The notes under the pieces were generated by a model. The model was not told where the DNA came from, searched no databases, and saw nothing but the letters and a program-made list of their open reading frames with translations. Of a stretch of 33,059 bases of DNA, positions 24,020 through 32,071 are shown piece after piece; within the stretch, counting starts at the first letter, position 1, and each line of letters begins with the position of its first letter. Position numbers and translations under genes: made by a program. The stretch is taken from contig JAICMR010000021.1 of NCBI GenBank assembly GCA_025929155.1, positions 1-33,059 on the forward strand, in the 5' to 3' direction. The DNA comes from Chthoniobacterales bacterium. GTDB lineage: Bacteria; Verrucomicrobiota; Verrucomicrobiia; Chthoniobacterales; UBA10450.

Positions 24020-25117
24020 TTACGAACTGATGCGCATCGGCATCAGGACGTAAAGGAACGGGCTCTGGATCTTGATTACGCCGGGACTCATCTCATCGAT
24101 CAAGTCGAGAAAGATTTCGTCCTCGCTCAGATTGCGGAGCGGGGCCATCAGGAACTCCGGGTTGAACGCAATCGAAAGCTCGCGGCCTTTGTAGGCAACC
24201 GGCAGCGACTCTTTCGCTTCGCCGACTTCGGGCGTGTTCGCCGTGATGTCGATGTTGTTCTTGCTGAAGTTGAGTTTGATCGAATTCGATTTGTCGCTCG
24301 CGAGAAGCGAGACCCGCTTAAGCGAGTTAAGGAAAGTTTCCCGTTCGAGCGTGACCCGCTCCTTCATCTCGCCTGGGATGACCTGCTTGTAGTTTGGGTA
24401 ATTTCCTTCGATCAACTTCGAAACCAGGAGCGTGTTGTTGAGGTCGAACGCAATCTGTCCGCTGGTCACGCTCACACGGACGTCGCCCTCGTCGGTCAGG
24501 AGACGCTGCAATTCCGCGACCGCTTTGGTCGGCACGATGATGTCGGCTTCGTGGCTGCGCGGAAATTCCAAGTCGATATCGAGCATCGCGAGGCGCCGTC
24601 CGTCGGTGGCGACGAGCGTGAGTTTGTTGTCCTTGAAACTGAAGAGGACGCCATTCAGGACGTAGCGCGTCTCGTCGGTCGAAATCGCGTAAGAAGTCTT
24701 CTTCAGCCCATCGCGCAGATCCTTCTGCCGGATCGTGACGACTTTGGCCTCATCGAATTTCGGGAGCGGCGGGAACTCTTCCTCGGGCAGGCCGAGAATC
24801 TTGAAAAAGCTCTGACCGCTCCGGATTGAAGCGGCGTTTTTCCCATCAACGTCAAATTGAATTTCGCTCGAAGGGAGCTCGCGGATAATCGTGAAAAGCC
24901 GGCGCGCCGGCAGCGTGGTGGCGCCTTCTTTTTCGACTTCCGCCTCGAAACTTCCGCGCACTCCGACATCGAGATCCGTCGTCGTTAGGCGGACATCATT
25001 GCCGTTGGCTTGCAGAAGGACGTTCGAAAGAATCGGCAGGGTCGTGCGGGTGCTGACCACATTCTGAACCTGCTGCAAACATTCGAGGAGTTTCTCTTTC
25101 GTAACGCTAAATTTCAT
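24020..25117 (-). CDS. dnaN: DNA polymerase III beta subunit (sliding clamp)
   Basis: The 365-residue clamp encircles DNA and tethers the replicative polymerase. The opening MKFSVTKEKLLECLQQVQNVVSTRTTLPILSNVLL is diagnostic, followed by LPARRLFTIIRELPSSEI, TRYVLNGVLFSFKDNKLTLVATDGRRLAM, and the C-terminal MPMRISS, equivalent to the MPMRL tail of the peptide-binding pocket. The length is as expected. It lies downstream of dnaA on the same strand, the classic dnaA-dnaN order, with a 289-bp spacer containing a REP-like element. recF and gyrB do not follow; a GT9 gene is convergent instead. A CGTTAGGC copy (24983) is read Leu-Thr-Thr. Confidence 0.95.
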   Translation of the reverse strand: MKFSVTKEKLLECLQQVQNVVSTRTTLPILSNVLLQANGNDVRLTTTDLDVGVRGSFEAEVEKEGATTLPARRLFTIIRELPSSEIQFDVDGKNAASIRSGQSFFKILGLPEEEFPPLPKFDEAKVVTIRQKDLRDGLKKTSYAISTDETRYVLNGVLFSFKDNKLTLVATDGRRLAMLDIDLEFPRSHEADIIVPTKAVAELQRLLTDEGDVRVSVTSGQIAFDLNNTLLVSKLIEGNYPNYKQVIPGEMKERVTLERETFLNSLKRVSLLASDKSNSIKLNFSKNNIDITANTPEVGEAKESLPVAYKGRELSIAFNPEFLMAPLRNLSEDEIFLDLIDEMSPGVIKIQSPFLYVLMPMRISS

Positions 25118-25214
25118 GAGTTCGGAACGGAATCGTTAAGATGTAAGGCGTTCGATTTTATCCGGCAACCGCAAACTCATGCGACTCGCGCAAAAGCGAA
25201 GAGTTTCCAAGTTC

Positions 25215-25371
25215 GTCATCCTGAGCGGAGTCCAGCGGACGCGCGACGAAGTCGAGGGATCGCGTTCACATGCCGTGAAGCGCTCGATCCTTGTCTCGCA
25301 CAGCGGCTTTCTGGCAGCTCCGCGAAATCCCTCGACACCATTTCGCCGCGCTTCCCTTCGCTCGGGATAAC
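25215..25371. repeat. REP-like element 7 between dnaA and dnaN
   Basis: The left end is GTCATCCTGAGCGGAGTCCA (25215). The right end, read on the minus strand, is GTTATCCCGAGCGAAGGGAA, followed by GTCGAGGGATTTCGCGGAG and CTGCC, an interior shared with element 4. It occupies the middle of the dnaA-dnaN spacer. The rest of the spacer holds a partial DnaA-box-like TTATCCGGC near 25158 and a CGTTAGGC word (25391) just after the dnaA stop. Confidence 0.65.
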
Positions 25372-25406
25372 GCGGTGTTCGTCTCACACTGCCTAACGGA
25401 CCGCGC

Positions 25407-26771
25407 TTACCGTTGCAGCGCGCTATCGATATACGAGATCGTCTGGCGGATTTTGTCCTGCTCCTTCATCCGCTTTTTCACCAGCTTGCAGGCGTGCAAG
25501 ACGGTGCCGTGATCGCGGCCGCCGAACGCTTCGCCGATTTCGTTGAGCGACGCCTTCGTCAACTCGCGCGCGAGATACATCGCGATCTGGCGCGGGAAAG
25601 CGATATTGGCCGGCCGCCGTTTGCTCGTCATGTCCGCGAGGCGGACGTCGAAATGTTCCGCCACGCGCTTCTGGATCTGATCGATCGTGACGGAGCGGCG
25701 GGCTTCTTCCTGAAGAATATCCTTGAGCAAATGCTCGACGACTTCGTGCGTCAGTTCCTTCCCGCTGAGCGAGGCGAAAGACGCCACCCGCATGAGCGCG
25801 CCTTCGAGCCGACGGACGTTGGTTTTGATCCGGTTCGCGAGGAAATCGAAAATTTCCTCGCGTAACTTGATGTGGAGCGTGCGCGCTTTTTTTCGCAGGA
25901 TTGCCATGCGCGTCTCGACATCCGGCGGCTGGAGCTCCGCCGTCAGGCCCCACTCGAAGCGCGAAACGAGCCGGTGCTCGAGGTTCGCGATTTCCGAAGC
26001 CGGCCGATCGCTTGAAAGCACGATCTGTTTATGGCCGTCGAAAAGGGTATTGAAGGTGTGGAAAAATTCTTCCTGCGAACGTTCCTTCCCTCCCAGAAAA
26101 TGGATGTCGTCGATCAGCAAAAGATCGGCCTGGCGATAGCGCTTCCGGAATTTTACGAGGTTGTTGTGCTGGATCGCGTCGATGAATTCGTTGATGAACA
26201 ACTCGCTCGATAGATACATCACCCTGGTGTTCTTGCCGTTCAGCGCCAGGTAGTGACCGATCGCCTGCATCAGGTGCGTCTTACCGAGCCCGACGCCGCC
26301 GTAAATGAAAAGCGGGTTGTAAGTTTTGGCGGGCGATTGCGCGACGGCGAGGCTCGCGGCGTGCGCAATTTCATTGTTAGGCCCGATCACGAAGGATTCA
26401 AAGGTGTTCCGCGGATTCAACCCTGCCGGCGTTTTGCCGTTCGCCTTCGCGCTCGTCGCGGTGACCGCAGGCTCGGATATTTTTGCGCAGGCGCCGAGGT
26501 CTCCCGATTCCTCCACGTCGCCGACCGCGCAGCAAAATTTTACCTGGCGCGGGCCGCCCATGACGGACTCGATCGCAGTCTGCAAAGCGGGCATGTGATT
26601 ACTCTCGATCCAGAACTGGTAGATGTTATTCGGGACCAAAAGAGTGACGGTGCCGGCCGTCGAGGAGGTCAGTTTGACGGCCGAAAACCAACGCTTGTAA
26701 GTATCGGCGCTGACCTGTGGTTTGAGCGCGGCTGACAGCTTCGCCCAGAGCTGGGAACTCTTCTCGTCCAT
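25407..26771 (-). CDS. dnaA: Chromosomal replication initiator DnaA
   Basis: DnaA (454 residues from ATG 26771) binds DnaA boxes at oriC and melts DNA. Domain I is seen in LWAKLSAALKPQVSADTYKRWFS, and a short linker covers about 85-120. The AAA+ domain begins NTFESFVIGPNNEIAHAASLA, with Walker A GGVGLGKT (158-165) and Walker B LLIDDIHFLGGKE (D221, D222), and the sensor region follows. Domain IV contains the GGRDHGTVLHACKLV signature that contacts DnaA boxes. An open frame extends 48 codons upstream but lacks family features, so ATG 26771 is preferred. There is no Shine-Dalgarno sequence. A possible oriC lies upstream. Confidence 0.95.
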   Translation of the reverse strand: MDEKSSQLWAKLSAALKPQVSADTYKRWFSAVKLTSSTAGTVTLLVPNNIYQFWIESNHMPALQTAIESVMGGPRQVKFCCAVGDVEESGDLGACAKISEPAVTATSAKANGKTPAGLNPRNTFESFVIGPNNEIAHAASLAVAQSPAKTYNPLFIYGGVGLGKTHLMQAIGHYLALNGKNTRVMYLSSELFINEFIDAIQHNNLVKFRKRYRQADLLLIDDIHFLGGKERSQEEFFHTFNTLFDGHKQIVLSSDRPASEIANLEHRLVSRFEWGLTAELQPPDVETRMAILRKKARTLHIKLREEIFDFLANRIKTNVRRLEGALMRVASFASLSGKELTHEVVEHLLKDILQEEARRSVTIDQIQKRVAEHFDVRLADMTSKRRPANIAFPRQIAMYLARELTKASLNEIGEAFGGRDHGTVLHACKLVKKRMKEQDKIRQTISYIDSALQR

Positions 26772-27358
26772 GCGACTTGTTAACAGCGTTAAATAACGCC
26801 GGAAAAGCTGGGTTGCGCTGAGAAGAGAGCGACCGTCGAGGAGACGCCGAGAGGAAATCGAGTGACGAGGCGCCCGGCGAAGCCGCAGGTGGAGGAGCGG
26901 AAAAATGCGCTCCACGAGGGAACAATCGGGTGGAGAGCAGCTCAGCCGAGGGAGGCGACAGCTCGGGGCCCCGGGAAGCGGCGGGTGGATTTAGTTTGGC
27001 TGATTCTCTTCATACGATCGATCTCCGGTTCAGGCACCCGCCTTGTTCACATGTTATTCACACCCGCGATTCTCATTCCCGCCGAGCGGCTTCAGACTAG
27101 GAATCAGACCGCGCTCGAACAAGAAAAAATCGGAACTTTATTTTCGATTTCGGCCCAAAATTTCCTTGACGCTAAATCGGGTTCGGCAGTGCGCGATTTT
27201 TCCCTCGCGGCGCGGATTGATTTCGTTAGGCGGTCGTTAGGCGAAAGACGCGCGCGGCTGCCGCCTTGACCATTTTCGAGCCCGCAGCCGAACCGTTACG
27301 CGAAGCAAAAGGGTTCGCGCACCGGACCGTTTGCCCGCAAGTTTCGGCGAAGAATTCG
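26772..27358. other. Intergenic region upstream of dnaA, candidate oriC
   Basis: This is the only gene-free stretch above 300 bases. It carries two DnaA-box-like nonamers in tandem (27043-27051 and 27054-27062), followed 55 bases later by an AT-rich patch (about 27117-27180) that could serve as an unwinding element. At 27224-27242 come two CGTTAGGC words in direct repeat 11 bases apart. The dnaA-proximal half is GC-rich with no clear signal. Position next to dnaA and box content support oriC. Only two boxes is few, so the call is tentative. Confidence 0.45.
27043..27062 (+). promoter_or_regulatory. Two tandem DnaA-box-like nonamers
   Basis: TTGTTCACA (27043-27051) and TTATTCACA (27054-27062) lie in the same orientation with an 11-base period. 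The second matches the TTWTNCACA consensus fully; the first differs at one position. An 11-base spacing places both on the same helix face, as expected for cooperative DnaA binding. Confidence 0.55.
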
Positions 27359-27763
27359 ATGAGAACTCTCTGGAAAATGAGCTGGGGACGAGTCGCGCTT
27401 GGGCTTTGCCTGGCGCTCGCCGGCGCGGCATGCCGGACGACCCCGACCAGTCCGCAGCCCGCGACACATGTGGTGCTGATGTGGATGAAGCATCCTGACT
27501 CGACTTACGATCGGGCGCGCTTGATTCGCGGAGCGCGCTCACTCCAGATGATGCCGGGCGTGGTGCGGGTCGATACCGGCCGCACGGTACCGATGGAGAA
27601 CGATCAGACCGACCGCAGTTTCGACCTCGGCGTAGCGATTACGTTTCGTGACCGCGCGGCGCTCGGACGTTATGAGCGCGATCCGCGGCGCGCCGCTGCG
27701 CTCGAACGTTACCTGAGTCCCCTCGTGCAGCGCTACGTGGTTTATAATCTCGGCAGTCGTTAG
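27359..27763 (+). CDS. Dabb (stress-responsive A/B barrel) domain exported protein
   Basis: The 134-residue protein starts at ATG 27359. An N-terminal signal (WGRVALGLCLALAGAACRTTP) suggests export, possibly as a lipoprotein; the position three before the cysteine is glycine, so the lipobox is weak. Residues about 33-130 match the Dabb ferredoxin-like fold: THVVLMWMKHP, RGARSLQMMPGVVRVDTGR, SFDLGVAITFRDRAALGRYERDP and YLSPLVQRYVVYNL. Dabb proteins are usually small dimers; some bind or cyclise small molecules, others have unknown roles. The stop codon TAG belongs to a CGTTAGG word (27758). The next gene begins six bases later, so they form a pair. Confidence 0.78.
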   Translation: MRTLWKMSWGRVALGLCLALAGAACRTTPTSPQPATHVVLMWMKHPDSTYDRARLIRGARSLQMMPGVVRVDTGRTVPMENDQTDRSFDLGVAITFRDRAALGRYERDPRRAAALERYLSPLVQRYVVYNLGSR

Positions 27764-27769
27764 GTCACA

Positions 27770-28288
27770 ATGCGTTTCTTACCGGCGGCGGTTGTCGCGC
27801 TTCTTCTCTACCCGATTTTCGCCTGCAGCGCGCAGGAGATTCCACCGCCCTTCGGCTTTCGCTGGAACGATGCGTCGGCGCGAGTCGAGCGCGTGTTGAA
27901 AGGCGCAAAAGCGAAAATTGTATCCCGCGACAAGACCGGCGCAATGGAAGTCTGGACGGTGACCGGGTTGATTCATCCCGGGTTGAAGCGAACGCTCTTC
28001 AGCTTCAAGAGCGGTGCGCTGCGCCAGGTCGAGCTGCAATACGAATACCCCGATTGGACGCTCGAGCATTACAACAATCGCATGGGGGAAATCCGACGTT
28101 ACTTCGACGAGAAATATGGAATCGGCCGCCTAATCTCGCGAAAACGGGACAACGACACCGAGGTGATTCAGACGCTCGTTGGCTATCAATGGGTGGTGGG
28201 GAAATCCGCGCTCGAGCTTTTCTATTTCTCGGCGCAGAAGGAGCCGAATGTGTATCGGAATATCACAGTGACTTACAAGGCGCTCTAA
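27770..28288 (+). CDS. Hypothetical secreted protein
   Basis: The 172-residue protein has an N-terminal signal peptide (MRFLPAAVVALLLYPIFACSAQE, cut near residue 22). The mature part is beta-rich: FGFRWNDASARVERVLKGAKA resembles the opening of secreted proteins with a 'G..wg.s...v...L' pattern, followed by EVWTVTGLIHPGLKRTLFSFKSGALRQVELQYEYPDW, and a C-terminal VVGKSALELFYFSAQ...YRNITVTYKAL. No named domain is assigned with confidence. It starts six bases after the Dabb gene and is presumably co-transcribed with it. A REP-like element begins immediately after its stop. Confidence 0.75.
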   Translation: MRFLPAAVVALLLYPIFACSAQEIPPPFGFRWNDASARVERVLKGAKAKIVSRDKTGAMEVWTVTGLIHPGLKRTLFSFKSGALRQVELQYEYPDWTLEHYNNRMGEIRRYFDEKYGIGRLISRKRDNDTEVIQTLVGYQWVVGKSALELFYFSAQKEPNVYRNITVTYKAL

Positions 28289-28390
28289 TTTCCGAGCGGA
28301 ACCAGAGGGATTTCCCGAGAGTGTCAAAACAACGCGGCACTTTTCGTTGGGTCGCGGGATCCCTTGGCTCGCTCGGGCCGAAGGGAGTTC
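28289..28390. repeat. REP-like element 8 between convergent genes
   Basis: The left end TTTCCGAGCGGAACCAGAGG (28289) and the right end, read on the minus strand, CTTCGGCCCGAGCGAGCCAA with GGGATCCCGCGACC, are diverged family termini. It fills the 104-bp gap between the stops of the secreted-protein gene (plus) and def (minus). Confidence 0.5.
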
Positions 28391-28392
28391 GG

Positions 28393-28953
28393 TTAACGAC
28401 GCGGCGCGTTTTCTCTCTGCATCCGCCTTAATCGGCTGCGAAGCGCGACCTTTGTGACCGCGCTCATCCGGTCTATGAACAAGATCCCGTGCAGGTGATC
28501 GACCTCGTGCTGGAGCGCGCGCGCGAGCAGGCCGGTCGCCTCGATCTCGATCGTCTTGCCGTCGAGGGTTTCGGCATAACCCAAGACCGAGCTGGCGCGC
28601 GAGATATCCGCGGTGATCTCCGGGAAGCTTAAACAACCTTCCAGACCCACCACGGTCGAGTGAGCGAGCGTCAATTCCGGATTCAATAAGACCAGGGGCA
28701 TCGAGGTTTTAGCGTCCACTTCTTCGCCGTTCAGCTTCAACGTGCTCGCCTGGTCTTCAGCTGCGCCGACATCGATTACCGTAAGTTGGAGAGCCTCGCC
28801 GATCTGCTGCGCGGCGAGGCCGACGCCGTTCGCTTCGTGCATCGTCTCGAGCATGTTTGCGGCGAGCTCGCGAATTCGGGCGTCGACTTTCTCGACGCGT
28901 TTCCCTTTCGCCCGCAAAACCGGATGGCCGTAGCGCACGATCGGCAATTTCAT
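28393..28953 (-). CDS. def: Peptide deformylase
   Basis: The 186-residue metalloenzyme removes the N-formyl group from nascent proteins. All three motifs are intact: GVGLAAQQIG (43-52), EGCLSFP with C107, and QHEVDHLHG with H149, E150 and H153. The opening LPIVRYGHPVLRAKGKRVE is typical. ATG 28953 overlaps the exbD stop by four bases, so def is the last gene of the tonB-exbB-exbD-def operon. The tail (about 165-186) is basic, with RLRRMQRENAPRR. The usual partner fmt is not adjacent. Confidence 0.95.
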   Translation of the reverse strand: MKLPIVRYGHPVLRAKGKRVEKVDARIRELAANMLETMHEANGVGLAAQQIGEALQLTVIDVGAAEDQASTLKLNGEEVDAKTSMPLVLLNPELTLAHSTVVGLEGCLSFPEITADISRASSVLGYAETLDGKTIEIEATGLLARALQHEVDHLHGILFIDRMSAVTKVALRSRLRRMQRENAPRR

Positions 28954-29360
28954 TCTCCCGCCCCCTGGGTGAAAGCTGGCAGGTTTTTCACCCCGGCAAG
29001 TTTCAATGCATCCATAACTTTGATGATGATGCCAAACGACGCCTTCTGGTCTGCCTTCAGAACAATCGACGCTTTGCGCGGCGGCGTCAGATTGTTAACC
29101 GCTTCCTCGAGCTGATCGACCGCGATGGTCTTGCCGTCGAGCATCAGTCCATCCTGCGCATCAACGGTAACGATTGCGTGGTCGAGCTCAGCCGGTTTCG
29201 CGCTCGAAGTCTTCGATTCCGGCAGGTGGATGTTCACCTCCGGCTGGTCCTTTTTGAAAGTGGTCGAGACCACGAAAAAGATTAGGAGGATAACGAGAAT
29301 ATCGACGAGCGAGACGATGATGATCGACGGGGCGCGTCGTCGGCGGACGGCGAACTTCAT
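28950..29360 (-). CDS. exbD: ExbD/TolR biopolymer transport protein
   Basis: The 136-residue protein is part of the proton-driven energising complex with ExbB and TonB. After a basic N-terminus (MKFAVRRRRAPS) one membrane helix (SIIIVSLVDILVILLIFFVVSTTF) carries the conserved aspartate (D20) of the proton pathway. The periplasmic part has VNIHLPES and the late IIIKVMDALKLAGV. ExbD and TolR are hard to separate; the adjacent TonB-type gene favours ExbD. It overlaps def by four bases and starts 21 bases after the exbB stop, with a CGTTAGGC word (29380) across the end of exbB. Confidence 0.9.
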   Translation of the reverse strand: MKFAVRRRRAPSIIIVSLVDILVILLIFFVVSTTFKKDQPEVNIHLPESKTSSAKPAELDHAIVTVDAQDGLMLDGKTIAVDQLEEAVNNLTPPRKASIVLKADQKASFGIIIKVMDALKLAGVKNLPAFTQGAGE

Positions 29361-29381
29361 GAGAAAAGGAACGCCAAATCG

Positions 29382-30113
29382 TTAGGCCAAAGGTCGCGGC
29401 GCGTGGGCGATTCCGGGCGTGGCGAGAGCGTGGCTGGGTCGAGCGCTGAGCGGTTCCGCCACGCGGCCGTAGTAACATTTGCCGATCAACTCGACCACGA
29501 GGGTTTCCATCTCGATCGACATCACCTCGACCTTTTTCGAAAAATAACTGAAGGCGATCAGAGTCGGTACCGCGATCGAGAGACCGAAAACGGTGGCATT
29601 GAGCGCCTCGGAAATCCCGAGCGCGATCGCTTTCGTGTCGGCCGTGCCGGCGCCGAGCCCGAGATTGGAGAAGACGTGGATCAAACCCGAGACGGCGCCG
29701 ATCAATCCCAGGAGCGGCGCGATGCCAGTGATGATCTCGAGCACGATCAGTCCGCGTTCGAGAGAGACCATTTCATGACGTGCGCGCGTCTCGATGGCTT
29801 CCACATTTTCCGAGCGCGGGGCGCGCAAGTGTTGCAGAGCCACGCCAGCCAGTCGCGCGAGCGGAGATGAATCTTCCTGCACGATACGGTTCAGCCGATC
29901 GGGGCTTCCGCCGGGCGCGAGCCGCTCAATCTCGCTCTCGATCACGAGCGGGAGCACGTTTCGCCGCCGCAACGCCATCGTGCGGAGAATGATCACCGTC
30001 AGCGCGACGATCGAGCAGGCCAGCAAAGGCCACATGAAAAGGCCGCCGCGAAGGATGAAGTTGAGCGCGCCGCTGAACGCGTTAGGCGCATCAGCCAGCA
30101 GGAGAGAAATCAT
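29382..30113 (-). CDS. exbB: MotA/TolQ/ExbB proton channel protein
   Basis: The 243-residue protein forms the proton channel pentamer with ExbD. It has an N-terminal helix (GGLFMWPLLACSIVALTVIILRTM, about 23-46) and two further helices around IVLEIITGIAPLLGLIGAVSGLIHVF and ALNATVFGLSIAVPTLIAFSYF, with the family GIAPLLGLIGAVSGLI block and conserved threonine and proline residues. Its start overlaps the tonB stop (TAATG), indicating translational coupling. Short spacing to exbD supports one operon. A CGTTAGGC word (30080) encodes Pro-Asn near the N-terminus. Confidence 0.9.
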   Translation of the reverse strand: MISLLLADAPNAFSGALNFILRGGLFMWPLLACSIVALTVIILRTMALRRRNVLPLVIESEIERLAPGGSPDRLNRIVQEDSSPLARLAGVALQHLRAPRSENVEAIETRARHEMVSLERGLIVLEIITGIAPLLGLIGAVSGLIHVFSNLGLGAGTADTKAIALGISEALNATVFGLSIAVPTLIAFSYFSKKVEVMSIEMETLVVELIGKCYYGRVAEPLSARPSHALATPGIAHAPRPLA

Positions 30114-31138
30114 TAGTTGGCGAAAATCGTGAAGGATTCCTCCATTTTCAAGTGACCGTCCGGAAGCGTCGGGATGAGATCGTCCGGGATTGGCGGGAAC
30201 TTTGTCTCCTGAATCGAGCGCAGAGCGATGCTAGCCGAGGCTTCGTTCGCGGTGTTCTCCGAGATCCGCATTTTCGTGACGCTGCCGTCGGGTTCGATCT
30301 CAAATTCGATCCGCGTCACGCCGATAGAGGCAAGGTCGATCCGGGAGTTGATATAATAATACCAGCGCGAACCGATCGCATCCTCGATCTGCTTCCGGTA
30401 ACGCCCGAGCGGTGTTCCGACGGCATTTACCGCGGAACGCCCGCGATTGTTGATCCCGCCGCGGATGATCGTTTGCTCCGCCAGGCTCTGATATTTTGAC
30501 GCGGGCCTGGGCGGCGTCTCGACCGGAACGGGCGTCGAAATCGGCGTCGTCGTTGGCGTCGGGATGTCGGCTGTTTTTTCTTCTTTGGAAGGAGGCGATG
30601 GGATCGGCGACGGCGTTTGCGTAAGGAGCGCAAGCTGATCGACATCGGGCGCCGGTGTGGGCGTCGGTGCTACCGTGGCCTCTGGAGTCGGCGAAGCTTT
30701 TGGCGGCGCGGTCGGCGCAGGCGTGGGAGTCGCGGCGGCAGCGCCATCGCGCGCGAAGGTTTGCGCATGATTATCGAGGCTCATGAACGGTCGTTCCTTG
30801 CCATCCTGGCCGGGGAGGAAATTCTGCGTGGTCGCCGGCTTTTCCGCGGCCGCAATCGAATTTTCGTTAGCCTCGAACGTCTTTTCGGTAGGCGCGATTT
30901 TCGAGGCCCGCGTCGGGTCCACCGTCGTTTGCATCGTGTTTTTCTTCGGCGGTGGTGTGGGCGGCGGTGTCGCCTCCGAGAGATCCATCATCGTCAGTTG
31001 GACGGGCGGCGGTTCCGCTGCCTCGGGCACGACGGATCGTTCGGCGAAAGCCGCCAGCGCAAGACCGATCAACAGGTGCAGCGCGACCGAGGCCAGCACC
31101 GCCCACCAGACTTTTCGCTGATCCCGTTTTCGTTCCAT
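30113..31138 (-). CDS. tonB: TonB-like energy transducer
   Basis: This protein of about 341 residues starts at ATG 31138 with a basic N-terminus and one anchor helix (VWWAVLASVALHLLIGLALAAFA). It has the long Pro/Thr/Ala-rich periplasmic spacer expected of TonB (PPPTPPPKK, then many PTP and APT stretches), and a C-terminal TonB-box-binding-like domain (ALGRYRKQIEDAIGSRW region, IEFEIEPDGSVTKMRI, IPDDLIPTLPDGHLKMEESF). It couples the ExbBD proton motive force to outer-membrane transporters or another partner. It is first in the operon. No TonB-dependent receptor is near. An earlier in-frame start would add 26 residues without a function evident. Confidence 0.82.
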   Translation of the reverse strand: MERKRDQRKVWWAVLASVALHLLIGLALAAFAERSVVPEAAEPPPVQLTMMDLSEATPPPTPPPKKNTMQTTVDPTRASKIAPTEKTFEANENSIAAAEKPATTQNFLPGQDGKERPFMSLDNHAQTFARDGAAAATPTPAPTAPPKASPTPEATVAPTPTPAPDVDQLALLTQTPSPIPSPPSKEEKTADIPTPTTTPISTPVPVETPPRPASKYQSLAEQTIIRGGINNRGRSAVNAVGTPLGRYRKQIEDAIGSRWYYYINSRIDLASIGVTRIEFEIEPDGSVTKMRISENTANEASASIALRSIQETKFPPIPDDLIPTLPDGHLKMEESFTIFAN

Positions 31139-31222
31139 GAGTGCGTCCGTCGCGCTGTGAGAATCAACCGGTCCGAAGAGAGCGCGGGGCGGACGGTGCA
31201 AGCGATTTCGCCGCAAATTATC

Positions 31223-32071
31223 TCAACTGCCCGGCGCTGACAACCGGCGCGCCGTCGTCTTCCGCGCGTGGTGAAAAAGGTATTGCTGCGCGTAGCCGCC
31301 ATGCGCGCCGAAGTGTTGCGCACTGAATTTCTCCAGTTCGCCGCGGCGCAATTTCCGGCGGCGCGGGAAATATTTCTCGCGCAGGACGCGTTCGACCCAG
31401 ACGTCGATGGGAAACGCCCGAAGCCGCTCGTAGGCGAAAAGCATCACGCAGTTCGCGACCTTCGCGCCCACGCCCGGCAGCGCGCAAAGCGCCGCGCGCA
31501 GGTCGTCGTCCCGAAGAAGCGCAAGCTCATCGAGATTGAATTCGCCGCTCGTGATCAGGCGCGCGGTTGCGAGAAGATTTTTCGCACGATAACCGAGCGC
31601 ACAATTGCGCAGGTCCTCTTCTTCCAGATCCGCGATCACGTCCGCCGTCGGATAGCTGTAAACGTGCAGGTTACCCAACGAGCGCCGCAGACCGAAACGC
31701 TCGCGCATTGACAGCGAAATCTGCCGGATGTGCGCGACCTGTTTCATGGACGAGGTGATGAAGGTGGCGAGACATTCCCAGCGCGGTTGGCGCATGATCC
31801 GGAGCCCGCGACAGAATTTGCAGGCGGTTTGCATCGCAGCGTCGTTAGGGAAAGAGGCGCAGATTTCTGAGAGCGGATGATCGAGGGCGAAGTAGCTGGC
31901 AATGGACTTTGCGGGGGCGCCGCGGAATTTCAGGATGTCGCGGATTTGCTCGACATAGACTGCGCGTGCACCGATCGCGCCGAGAAAGCCTTTGCCTAGC
32001 GACGTCCATTGAAAGGTCTGCCCGGAGTCGAGCGTGAGGGCGAGGTCGAAATCGGACGTGGGCATTTCCAT
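31223..32071 (-). CDS. OGG1-type 8-oxoguanine DNA glycosylase/lyase
   Basis: The 282-residue protein removes 8-oxoguanine and nicks the abasic site. It belongs to the HhH-GPD superfamily: an N-terminal OGG-type domain (SGQTFQWTSLG, about 16-26), the helical core, and the HhH/GPD block LPGVGAKVANCVMLFAYERLRAFPIDVWVERVL, with the catalytic lysine K204 and aspartate D223. The conserved lysine marks a bifunctional glycosylase/lyase. The order matches eukaryotic-like OGG1 and bacterial relatives rather than MutY or Nth, since there is no C-terminal Fe-S cysteine cluster. It lies upstream of the tonB operon on the same strand, with an 84-bp gap. A CGTTAGG word (31843) encodes Pro-Asn-Asp. Confidence 0.88.
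   Translation of the reverse strand: MEMPTSDFDLALTLDSGQTFQWTSLGKGFLGAIGARAVYVEQIRDILKFRGAPAKSIASYFALDHPLSEICASFPNDAAMQTACKFCRGLRIMRQPRWECLATFITSSMKQVAHIRQISLSMRERFGLRRSLGNLHVYSYPTADVIADLEEEDLRNCALGYRAKNLLATARLITSGEFNLDELALLRDDDLRAALCALPGVGAKVANCVMLFAYERLRAFPIDVWVERVLREKYFPRRRKLRRGELEKFSAQHFGAHGGYAQQYLFHHARKTTARRLSAPGS

Noticed and set aside
27224-27242. Possible short tandem-repeat or CRISPR-like array from the CGTTAGGC pair
   Set aside because: There are only two copies with a 3-base gap and no further units or spacers; they belong to the dispersed word family.
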